64,000 bases of DNA. It comes from an uncultured bacterium (GTDB taxonomy: Bacteria > Cyanobacteriota > Vampirovibrionia > Gastranaerophilales > Gastranaerophilaceae). The stretch spans positions 26,434-90,433 of the forward strand of contig CACWHC010000007.1 in NCBI GenBank assembly GCA_902760645.1, written 5' to 3'. Below the pieces are notes generated by a model that was given only the letters and a program-made list of their open reading frames with translations, did not search any database and was not told the origin of the DNA. This document shows, in pieces, positions 36,305 to 43,839 of this stretch (the stretch's first letter is position 1; each line of letters opens with the position of its first letter). The translations under genes were made by a program, and so were the position numbers.

Positions 36305-38848
36305 TTATAACTCTCTAAAATCTTCGTCAAAAAACCTCATTCTTGTAATATCAAACACGGTATCTGCATCTATTAAATTCATTAAAACATCTGCACGCAG
36401 AGCCGGAATATCAGTTCCCTGACCGGTTTTTAAAATTATAAACAGATAATCATCTTCAAATCTGAAAGACTTTACAGACGGCTTTATATCTGTTTTTTTT
36501 ATTAAACCTTTTTTGTTTTTCTTCTCGATAAAAATTTCTTCGGAAGATAAAACTCTATTTGTATTATACTTCAAATTTTCAAAATCGTAAAGTTTTTTAT
36601 TAAAAACTCCTATTTTATATTCTGCCCACGCAGCAGTAAGCTCTATAGCCTTTTCTGAACGGTCGATTTTGTTAACACTTAAAACTTTACACTCACTTGG
36701 CAAAACATTCTGAAGCTCAGATTTTAATTTACTTTCCCCAATATCTTCCCACAGTTCAATATCAGCAAGCTCGCATTCACTTTGTGCAAATAACGGCAAT
36801 GCAATCCCTAAAGATATTTTCATTGTCGGATTAAACCCTCTTGAAAAAGCGACATCTAAACCGCTTCTGGCTATTGCTTTCATAAATGTATTCTGCCAGT
36901 CCAAATGAGAAAAATACCTTAAAATTCCGCTTTTTGTAAGTTTTATTCGGTATCTGAAAACAGGTTTTAAATCACTTTGACTTCCGTCAGCAGGGTCACG
37001 ATGCACCAAAGGTTTGTAGTCAACAGATGCCTTAAACGGTTCCGCAATAACCTTTTTGGTTTTAAAGTTAGTGCATACACCGCAATTTACACATCTGTTT
37101 TGGCAGGTAGGAACGATGTGCGTTTCGTTTGGATTAGCGGCATCGGGCATGTTTTCCGACTTGAATGCATCATTATATTCATTAATGAGCCATTCTTTAT
37201 TTATGCCAATATTAATAAATTCCCAAGGTAATATTTCATCACGTTTATACTCTTTTTGTGCCAACTCAGACAGATTAATATTCAACTCTTTTGCGGTATC
37301 ATACCAAATATCTTCTTTAAAATATTCGCCCCACGCATCAAGATAGCACCCTTTTTTATAAAGGGCTTCAATATAATCACATAAACTGTCATCACCCCTT
37401 GTTAAAATAGCCTCCAATTGCGATACGGATTGTTCATGATAATTTATTTTTACCCCTTTTATATTCTTAATTTGCTCCTTCAGATACATAATATGCTCTG
37501 TAACCTTATCCAACGGCATTTGCGGACACCACTGGAAAGGAGTAAACGGTTTAGGTACAAAAATGGATAACGTACATGTTATATCCATCCCGTGTTTTAA
37601 TCCTTTTTCCATTTTTATTCCACGACATCTGTACCTTATTTTGCGGAATAATTCAGCCATTTCATCCATATCTTTTAAGGTTTCCGTAGGCAAACCGCAT
37701 ATAAAATAAAATTTTACCCTTGACCAGCCGTTTTCATACAGGGTTGCAACGGCATCTATAATCATATCTTCTGTTATATTTTTCTTTATAACATCTCTTA
37801 ATCTTTGAGAACCTGCCTCCGGCGCAAGCGTCATAGTGGATTTTCTCACACTCTGCACCAAATTTGCCAATTCAAGATTAAATCCGTCTATTCGCTGACT
37901 GGGTAAAGATACCGAAACTTTTTTCTTATCAAAATCAACAGACAATTCTTTAATTGTTTCATTTATATTTGCATAATCATTTGAAGACAAGGAAAGCAGC
38001 GAATACTCATCATAACCTGTATTTTTGACAAGTTCTTTTGCAATTTTAATAATTTCTTCGCTTTGACGTTCTCTAATCGGAAGCGTAACATGCCCGGGCT
38101 GACAGAAACGGCACATTCTGCCGCAGCCTCTGCGAATTTCAACGACAGCTCTATCCTGTACCGAAGATGAAAACGGTATGGGATATTTTTTCAATGCCGT
38201 ATCATATGTCAACTGTGCGATACGTTTTTTCACGGTTCCGCCAACAAGTTTTGACCATCTGCCGGAATTTTCGCCCTCGCAAAGTGTCTTTATTCGCTCT
38301 GCACGGGGCAAACCCTTTGTTTTTTTCAATATTTCACAAGTTTCAATAATAGACTCCTCGCCGTCACCTATCATAAATACATCAACAAAATCAGCCAGCG
38401 GCAGGGGATTAAATGCACATGGGCCTCCTGCGATTACAATAGGGTCATCCTCGGAACGTTTATCATTACGATAGGGAATACCCGACATATCAAGCATCTT
38501 TAAAACAGTCGGATAAGACATCTCGTACTGCAAAGAAAATCCGACAGCATCAAAGTCTTTAACAGGGCGTTTACTTTCCAGTCCATACAAAACTTCAGGT
38601 TTATAATCAGGCTCCGGAGCATAAGCTCTGTCACACATAAAACCCTCTTGCTCATTTATAAGTCCGTATAAAATTCTAACACCAAGATTACTGATACCTA
38701 TCTCGTATTTATCCGGGAAACAAAATGCAAATCTGACTTTAGCACTGTCGAAATCTTTATTATAAGATAAAAACTCACCGCCTACATACTGATAAGGCTT
38801 TGTGCAATGATATAAAGCTTCATGATACTTCTCAAAAAAGGTTTCCAT
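36305..38848 (-). CDS. TIGR03960-type radical SAM protein fused to DUF2344
   Basis: The N-terminal half has a B12-binding-like domain (AVGFSLQYEMSYPTVL, IAGGPCAFNPLPLADFVD) and a radical SAM core with the CxxxCxxC cluster in RRGCGRMCRFCQPGHV. A Cys pair set (PTCQNRCVNCGVC) lies near 585. The C-terminal part (about 630-847) is the DUF2344/TIGR03936 domain (RYFSHLDWQNTFMKAIARSG). The family often precedes rng, as here. Substrate unknown; an RNA or nucleotide modification is often guessed. TATAAT lies 6 nt before the ATG and there is no SD, so the start is probably leaderless. Confidence 0.92.
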   Translation of the reverse strand: METFFEKYHEALYHCTKPYQYVGGEFLSYNKDFDSAKVRFAFCFPDKYEIGISNLGVRILYGLINEQEGFMCDRAYAPEPDYKPEVLYGLESKRPVKDFDAVGFSLQYEMSYPTVLKMLDMSGIPYRNDKRSEDDPIVIAGGPCAFNPLPLADFVDVFMIGDGEESIIETCEILKKTKGLPRAERIKTLCEGENSGRWSKLVGGTVKKRIAQLTYDTALKKYPIPFSSSVQDRAVVEIRRGCGRMCRFCQPGHVTLPIRERQSEEIIKIAKELVKNTGYDEYSLLSLSSNDYANINETIKELSVDFDKKKVSVSLPSQRIDGFNLELANLVQSVRKSTMTLAPEAGSQRLRDVIKKNITEDMIIDAVATLYENGWSRVKFYFICGLPTETLKDMDEMAELFRKIRYRCRGIKMEKGLKHGMDITCTLSIFVPKPFTPFQWCPQMPLDKVTEHIMYLKEQIKNIKGVKINYHEQSVSQLEAILTRGDDSLCDYIEALYKKGCYLDAWGEYFKEDIWYDTAKELNINLSELAQKEYKRDEILPWEFINIGINKEWLINEYNDAFKSENMPDAANPNETHIVPTCQNRCVNCGVCTNFKTKKVIAEPFKASVDYKPLVHRDPADGSQSDLKPVFRYRIKLTKSGILRYFSHLDWQNTFMKAIARSGLDVAFSRGFNPTMKISLGIALPLFAQSECELADIELWEDIGESKLKSELQNVLPSECKVLSVNKIDRSEKAIELTAAWAEYKIGVFNKKLYDFENLKYNTNRVLSSEEIFIEKKNKKGLIKKTDIKPSVKSFRFEDDYLFIILKTGQGTDIPALRADVLMNLIDADTVFDITRMRFFDEDFREL

Positions 38849-38854
38849 AACAAC

Positions 38855-38883
38855 ATTATATTATAAAAATAAACCTGTACCAA
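38855..38883 (-). promoter_or_regulatory. Leaderless promoter of the radical SAM-rng operon
   Basis: TTGGTA (38878-38883), 17-nt spacer, TATAAT (38855-38860) and 6 nt to the ATG at 38848. The -35 box lies in the loop and 3' arm of the terminator of the upstream prepilin gene. Confidence 0.65.
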
Positions 38884-38897
38884 AAGTACAGGTTTAT
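38863..38897 (-). terminator. Terminator after the second prepilin gene
   Basis: ATAAACCTGTAC pairs with GTACAGGTTTAT (38869-38880 with 38886-38897), followed on the minus strand by TTTTATAAT. Confidence 0.88.
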
Positions 38898-38923
38898 TTA
38901 GGTCACAGATAAAATTTAATTCC

Positions 38924-39787
38924 TTACCACCACGGATAATTTTTAGGATAAGACCAGCCGTTGTTCATAATTATTGTTGCACACATATGACCATTATGCA
39001 TTTTTGCACAGCCGTCACTCGGTCTGCCATAATTATAACCATGCGGCATAATGGCTCTACCGCTATTTCCTAGTCCTTTTCCCGAATTTGGGTCAACGTA
39101 CTCAAACAAGTACACATCTTTACCTAAAATATTATCTCCTTGATATGGACCGTCTGCATCTATCAATAATCTACCTCTGACATCACCTGCCCACGCATAT
39201 CTGTTCCAAACGACACAGGCTCCGTTTGGAATTTTTGCCGACCAGGATTCTTTTGAAACCCAACGCCCCTCCCTGAAAGGATAATCGTCCGGACCTGCAT
39301 AAGCCTTATATTCTTTCCCCTCGTAACAGAAAGCTTTGGAAAAATCATCGGGTTTCGGATACATTTTTAACGCAATTTTTTTCATAGCACGGTGAAAACA
39401 AGAATCCTGAACGTAATAAATTCCGTCCATTGTTTCATCGTTACAATCAAATCCCCAGGTGCCTAACGGAGCACCATCAAACTCAACAGAAGCAGAATCA
39501 ACAGCCGTACTTATCTGAGCATACGCCTGTTTTAATTTGTTGAGCACCAGATTCTTTTGATAATTGTTAATTAATGTCGGCAGTGTCATCGCCGCAACAA
39601 CACCGATAATACCAAGGGTAATTAAAACTTCCGCTAAAGTAAACGCGGCTTTCTTTTTTAGTGAACTGTAAACAGTGAACTGTGAACAGTTCTTTTCATC
39701 CCTTCGGGAAAATTGATTATCTAAACTGTGCGATAGCACCGATTTGAACTGTTTACTGTTTACAGATCCCTGTTCACTAATAACCAA
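38924..39787 (-). CDS. Type IV prepilin-like protein, phase-variable candidate
   Basis: The core KKAAFTLAEVLITLGIIGVV has the prepilin peptidase pattern: Phe +1, Glu +5 and a hydrophobic helix. A Cys-containing globular domain follows, with WGFDC, SCFHRAM and a C-terminal CAKMHNGHMCATIIM. The coordinates follow the open frame from a TTG without ribosome site. A better start is ATG 39872 (GGAGG 8 nt upstream), 85 bp before; the frame from there is broken by an 11-G tract at 39843-39853. With 10 or 13 G the leader would read into this ORF. About 45 residues before the core come from a hairpin repeat. Promoter, leader and tract match those of the other prepilin. Confidence 0.85.
   Translation of the reverse strand: MVISEQGSVNSKQFKSVLSHSLDNQFSRRDEKNCSQFTVYSSLKKKAAFTLAEVLITLGIIGVVAAMTLPTLINNYQKNLVLNKLKQAYAQISTAVDSASVEFDGAPLGTWGFDCNDETMDGIYYVQDSCFHRAMKKIALKMYPKPDDFSKAFCYEGKEYKAYAGPDDYPFREGRWVSKESWSAKIPNGACVVWNRYAWAGDVRGRLLIDADGPYQGDNILGKDVYLFEYVDPNSGKGLGNSGRAIMPHGYNYGRPSDGCAKMHNGHMCATIIMNNGWSYPKNYPWW
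39662..39780. repeat. Inverted-repeat element in the prepilin 5' region
   Basis: GAACTGT/ACAGTTC-type sequences occur at both ends: a cluster at about 39662-39692 and GAACTGTTTACTGTTTACAG at about 39746-39765. The two arms pair apart from a 7-nt gap. A CCCTTCGGG hairpin lies within. The frame of the prepilin stays open through it. Confidence 0.6.
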
Positions 39788-39824
39788 ATTGTCACGTTTA
39801 TCAGACCCTAAATCGTGAAAACCC

Positions 39825-39872
39825 TTACCACAAGAGGTTTTGCCCCCCCCCCCTAGGCTGTAATGCAGTCAT
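39825..39872 (-). CDS. Leader mini-ORF with poly-G(11) tract, second copy
   Basis: ATG 39872 with GGAGG at 39881-39885 encodes MTALQPRGGGQNLLW and stops, because the 11-G run (39843-39853) puts it out of frame. With 10 or 13 G it would continue through AAACCTCTTGTGG into the prepilin. The segment around the tract (TTACA-CCTA-G11 and AACCTCT-G-GTAAGGGT) matches the first prepilin leader. Confidence 0.6.
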   Translation of the reverse strand: MTALQPRGGGQNLLW

Positions 39873-39905
39873 AATAATATCCTCCGTTGTTCTTATCATA
39901 TTAAT

Positions 39906-39933
39906 ATTATAACACTTTTTCAGATTATTTCAA
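39906..39933 (-). promoter_or_regulatory. Promoter of second prepilin locus
   Basis: TTGAAA (39928-39933), 16-nt spacer, TATAAT (39906-39911) on the minus strand. Confidence 0.8.
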
Positions 39934-40429
39934 CCCTTTGTGCTAGTTCAATACAAATTTAGAGTGTTTACCCTTTTAAATTCACAATTCACAATATTAA
40001 CAATTGTAAAACAGGTCTAATACACTCTGCATGACTTTTTCAGATATCCGCAAGTATTTGTGAAAGTTTATTAAGAATTTAATTGTAAATTTTTTTCAAA
40101 AATAATTTTTTGGCTAAAAGTGTTTACTGTACACATTATTCAAAATGTTAATAAAACTTATTGTAAAAAGATTGGCATGGAAGGTGAAAAATATGTTTCA
40201 TTTTTTTATTTTAGGCTTATGATGATTATACTAAATCTTGGGAGGTGGGGCAGTTGCTTCACTCCGAGTGAAAACAAGGGGGTTATAAGAAAAGCAGATA
40301 TGTTTTTCTTTCGTATTGTCTTCACTCAAAAACTAAAAGGAATCAATCCTTAGAACGATTAAAAAATGGGGAAAATCGTTTAAAATATGGATAAGAGAAA
40401 ATAGTTCATTCGGCAGGAGGAAATTAGAA
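39934..40429. other. Intergenic region before cobO
   Basis: AT-rich, with no gene I can support. A 77-codon frame at 40120-40353 has no ribosome site and looks accidental. GGAGGTGGGG and nearby G-rich bits near 40250 do not form the cobalamin riboswitch consensus. A TAAAAT at about 40380 may be the -10 for cobO. Confidence 0.5.
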
Positions 40430-40963
40430 GTGTTAGAGCATGGTTACATTCAAATCTATACAGGTGACGGGAAGGGCAAAACTACAGCTGCGTTAGGTTT
40501 AGCTTTGCGTGCATTAGGTCATGGATGGAAAGTGCTTATTATTCAGTTTACAAAGGGTGATAGTGCAACCTCTTACGGGGAAATAATTTCTTCCGCAAAA
40601 TTTGTGGAAAACTTAGACGTAGTCCAATTTGGAATGGACAGAGTTTGTTATTCACATAATGTTTGCATGGATGATTACAAAGAAGCTAAAAAAGGCTGGG
40701 AATTTGCCAAAGAAGCTATTAATTCCGGCAAATATCAGCTTATAATTCTTGACGAAATTAATATTTGTACTGCAATGAATATGATAAAGGTTAGCGAAGT
40801 TAAAGATGCACTTTTGCATAAACCTGAAAATCTTGAAATTGTACTTACCGGAAGATATGCTCATCCGGAACTAAAAGCAATGGCTCATCTTGTTACGGAA
40901 ATGAAACCTATCAAACACTACTTTGATATGGGTGTTATGGCAAGACAAGGCATTGAATACTAA
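40430..40963 (+). CDS. cobO: Cob(I)yrinic acid a,c-diamide adenosyltransferase
   Basis: Transfers the adenosyl group from ATP to corrinoid cobalt to form adenosylcobalamin. The P-loop is GDGKGKTTAALG near the N-terminus, followed by LIIQFTKG, LIILDEINI and VLTGRYAHPE, all typical of the CobA/CobO/BtuR family. The 177-residue length fits. It starts at GTG 40430 with GGAGG 9-10 nt upstream. No other cobalamin gene is nearby, so it may serve salvage; the radical SAM protein in this window also has a B12-binding-like domain. Confidence 0.95.
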   Translation: MLEHGYIQIYTGDGKGKTTAALGLALRALGHGWKVLIIQFTKGDSATSYGEIISSAKFVENLDVVQFGMDRVCYSHNVCMDDYKEAKKGWEFAKEAINSGKYQLIILDEINICTAMNMIKVSEVKDALLHKPENLEIVLTGRYAHPELKAMAHLVTEMKPIKHYFDMGVMARQGIEY

Positions 40964-41009
40964 AGACTTAAAGTTAATGTAAATCCTTTTTGTTTCAGAA
41001 ATGAAATGC

Positions 41010-41040
41010 GGGGCTGACCAAAGGTCATCCCCTTTATTTT
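41010..41040 (+). terminator. Rho-independent terminator after cobO
   Basis: GGGG-TGACC (41010-41019) pairs with GGTCA-CCCC (41023-41032), with one internal mismatch, then TTTATTTTT. Confidence 0.88.
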
Positions 41041-41121
41041 TGCCTATCCTCATACGTCTGAATTATTTACTATCCTGCCATAATAATATATAATAACAAT
41101 TAAAAAAAGAAGGGAAATTAT

Positions 41122-43389
41122 ATGGCAGGATACAAGACTTCAACAAACAAATTAGAAAACGAATTATTCAAGAGCGTATATGATAAAACACCCGAACACA
41201 TAAAAAAATTAAATCTTATGGATTTTTCAAAAGACGGAGAATTTACATTCACACTAAAAAAAGAACACCTGAATCCATACGATGAAAAGAAAAATCCGGA
41301 AGGTTTAAATTTATACGAATGGTTTGAAAATTATTCAAATGAAGCAAAAGTGTCCACTGCCGGTATTAGAGGCCCTCAAAATATATTATTTCCGCAAGAT
41401 ACAAGGTTTCCGATTAACCTTGTAGGGATAGTACTTGCAACATTAGCAAAAGCACTCGTTGCAAAAGAAAAATACAAAGGGAAAGAAATTTTAAAAGTTG
41501 CAGGGAGGGAAGTTCGTTATAATTCTGACTTATTCTTAGATGCAATAGCAAGAATACAGGCTGCTCAGGGAATTAAAACTCTTGTACCTGCAGGGAGAAA
41601 AACTATTCCTATATGGCTAGCCTCATTTTTAGCATTTAAACTTGACCTTGTCGGAGGAGAATATATTACCTCCAGTCATGGTATTTCCGTAAAAAATGCC
41701 ACAAAAGACCTGAACTCTCAGGGCTCACAATATTTACCGGAAGAATCTCTGGAATTTGTAAATAAAATAGACGAAATATTTAAAGAAACCGAGAAAAAAG
41801 GAAAATATGAAATTAAAATTTCTGCAAAAGATAACCCACTGATAGACGAAAAAATATTGGGGAAATTTGATGATGGCGTTGATTTATACGTTGAATACCT
41901 GAAATCAGGTGTTGCAAAACCAATAAACATCAATCTGATAAAAAAATTTAATTCCAAAATTGCAATTGAAAATGTCGGCGGTTCCGCATACAGAACATTA
42001 TCAAGAGTATTAAAGAAATTAAAAATTGAAGACAAATTTATATGGTTTAATACCGAAGAAGATTCGTTCTTCCATTCAATAGGCAAATACGATGTTACAC
42101 CAAATGGTGAAAAAGCGTTTTATGATTATTCCGTAGATGCTACCGTGCTTGCGAAAAAACCAAACGGTGATAAGTATTTCCCGGTAATTGAAACCCTGCA
42201 TTATGAAGAAAAACTAAAAGATACACCTGTCGGAACTGTTGTTTTAATCACGGACCCGGATCATGACAGATTAACTATTACACAGACAGAAAGCACTGAC
42301 AGAATACCATTTTTAAAAGACAACGGAATTGACTATGTTGAACTCGGAAATAAAAAAATTCTTACGGTATTCACTGCTAATCAGGCATTTTTAATGCTCA
42401 TGGATTTCTGGGCAAAACAGTTAAAAACAGAAAAACTCTGGGATAAACACCCGAGATTTATCATTAAAACAACAGCATCAGCCCTTGCATGGGATGAATG
42501 GGCACTAAAGCATAATGTAAAAGTAGTGAACGTGCCGGTTGGATTCAAAGAAATTGCAAACATAATGAAAAAAGTTGAATTACAGTTAAAAAATAATCCT
42601 GAAAAAGAAGTTAAAGTGGATGATGTTCTGGGTAACACAATTAATCTTGGTAAAAACCCGAGACTGCTCTTTGGCGGAGAAGAATCCGGCGGCATGATTA
42701 TGGGTACGGAAGAACTCATTAAATCCCTTGCAGGACGTGAAGCTATTGCGATGAGAGAGAAAAGTGCAACAGAAGCCATTATTGTCGCATCAGCACTAAT
42801 TGCAAAATTAAAAAACAAATATTTATCAGAATATTTGCAAGAAATATTTGACGAAAATAATATAACAGGACGTTACGATACACGAGTTGACATAGCTTAC
42901 TACAACGAATCCGAACCGGATATTGAGAAATTAAAAACTGCGAAAATCGAAGGAGAAGGAAAAAGAACTAAAAATGATTTATTTTACCTCTCTATGGCAA
43001 TTGCAGTAAAAGAAGGTGGAATGACTATAGAAAACGTCAGAGAAGTCCTTAATGACTCATTTAAGAGCCTCATATTCGATAATTTAAAATCGGTTAAGTT
43101 TGTAGGGGACGGAACTTATTTTGAATTTAGTGACAAATTTATAGAAATACGACCTTCAGGAACGGATGCCAAAACAAAAGCGTACGGAGGCGGTGCAGAT
43201 AAGGCAATTATTGAACTTTATGCAACTTCCATGGGAAATTATGACGGAACCATCACGGCACTGCATAAGAAATATGTTTCGGAAAAGTTGTACAATACAG
43301 CAAAAGATGATGCGCTTAAATTCTACTTAAAATTTGTAGAAAAAGATGCAAATAATGAACCGTTTATAATTCCAAAATATTCGTTCTAA
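41122..43389 (+). CDS. Phosphoglucomutase/phosphomannomutase superfamily protein, 755 aa
   Basis: Alpha-D-phosphohexomutase fold with all four sites in order: STAGIRGPQ near the N-terminus, the phosphoserine loop as TSSHGIS instead of TASHNP, the metal loop as DPDHDR instead of DGDxDR, the sugar loop GGEESGG, and the phosphate loop RPSGTDAKTKAYGGG. At 755 residues it is longer than the usual 450-580. It probably moves phosphate on glucose or a related sugar. The altered serine and metal loops leave the substrate open. GAAGGGA precedes ATG 41122; single gene. Confidence 0.9.
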   Translation: MAGYKTSTNKLENELFKSVYDKTPEHIKKLNLMDFSKDGEFTFTLKKEHLNPYDEKKNPEGLNLYEWFENYSNEAKVSTAGIRGPQNILFPQDTRFPINLVGIVLATLAKALVAKEKYKGKEILKVAGREVRYNSDLFLDAIARIQAAQGIKTLVPAGRKTIPIWLASFLAFKLDLVGGEYITSSHGISVKNATKDLNSQGSQYLPEESLEFVNKIDEIFKETEKKGKYEIKISAKDNPLIDEKILGKFDDGVDLYVEYLKSGVAKPININLIKKFNSKIAIENVGGSAYRTLSRVLKKLKIEDKFIWFNTEEDSFFHSIGKYDVTPNGEKAFYDYSVDATVLAKKPNGDKYFPVIETLHYEEKLKDTPVGTVVLITDPDHDRLTITQTESTDRIPFLKDNGIDYVELGNKKILTVFTANQAFLMLMDFWAKQLKTEKLWDKHPRFIIKTTASALAWDEWALKHNVKVVNVPVGFKEIANIMKKVELQLKNNPEKEVKVDDVLGNTINLGKNPRLLFGGEESGGMIMGTEELIKSLAGREAIAMREKSATEAIIVASALIAKLKNKYLSEYLQEIFDENNITGRYDTRVDIAYYNESEPDIEKLKTAKIEGEGKRTKNDLFYLSMAIAVKEGGMTIENVREVLNDSFKSLIFDNLKSVKFVGDGTYFEFSDKFIEIRPSGTDAKTKAYGGGADKAIIELYATSMGNYDGTITALHKKYVSEKLYNTAKDDALKFYLKFVEKDANNEPFIIPKYSF

Positions 43390-43478
43390 TGTAACAAAAT
43401 CTACATATATAAAATATAAAAAGCAAAAAATCCTCCGAAGTTTGTTTATAAAAATACAAAATAGTAGGAGGTATTTTT

Positions 43479-43784
43479 ATGTCAGGAATTTCTTCAATAT
43501 CATATGCTGCAAAAGCACACAGTGCATCAGTATCTTTCAAAGCAAACAAACCGGGAAATAAAGCATCTGAAGCTTTTGAAGGAGAAGCACAGCTGCTAAA
43601 AGAAATCTATAATAACTATATTGATAATATTGGCGGCTATCAGGAAATAAACGGTCATCCGGTACATGTAACAACCGTTCTACATACAAATAAAAACGCA
43701 CAAAAGGCACTGCTTGCTATTGAAAAAAGACTTATTGAACTTGGAGAACTCAGAGGGAACAGCAAACTCCCAAAAATAAATTAA
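43479..43784 (+). CDS. Small tagged protein of unknown function, 101 aa
   Basis: The N-terminus carries VSFKANKPG near residue 19, a variant of the FxG tag. The rest is helical and charged. GTAGGAGG precedes ATG 43479. A strong terminator follows. Function unknown. Confidence 0.75.
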   Translation: MSGISSISYAAKAHSASVSFKANKPGNKASEAFEGEAQLLKEIYNNYIDNIGGYQEINGHPVHVTTVLHTNKNAQKALLAIEKRLIELGELRGNSKLPKIN

Positions 43785-43787
43785 CTA

Positions 43788-43828
43788 CATAAAAAATCAC
43801 CCGTGATTAAATCACGGGTGAAAATTTT
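43788..43828. terminator. Bidirectional terminator
   Basis: TCACCCGTGAT (43797-43807) pairs with ATCACGGGTGA (43811-43821) with T-runs on both strands; it lies between the convergent tagged gene and hppA. Confidence 0.92.
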
Positions 43829-43839
43829 ATAATATATAA

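Noticed and set aside
40120..40353. 77-codon plus frame upstream of cobO
   Set aside because: No ribosome site and odd composition; accidental.
40230..40429. Cobalamin riboswitch before cobO
   Set aside because: The B12-box and other consensus parts could not be found.
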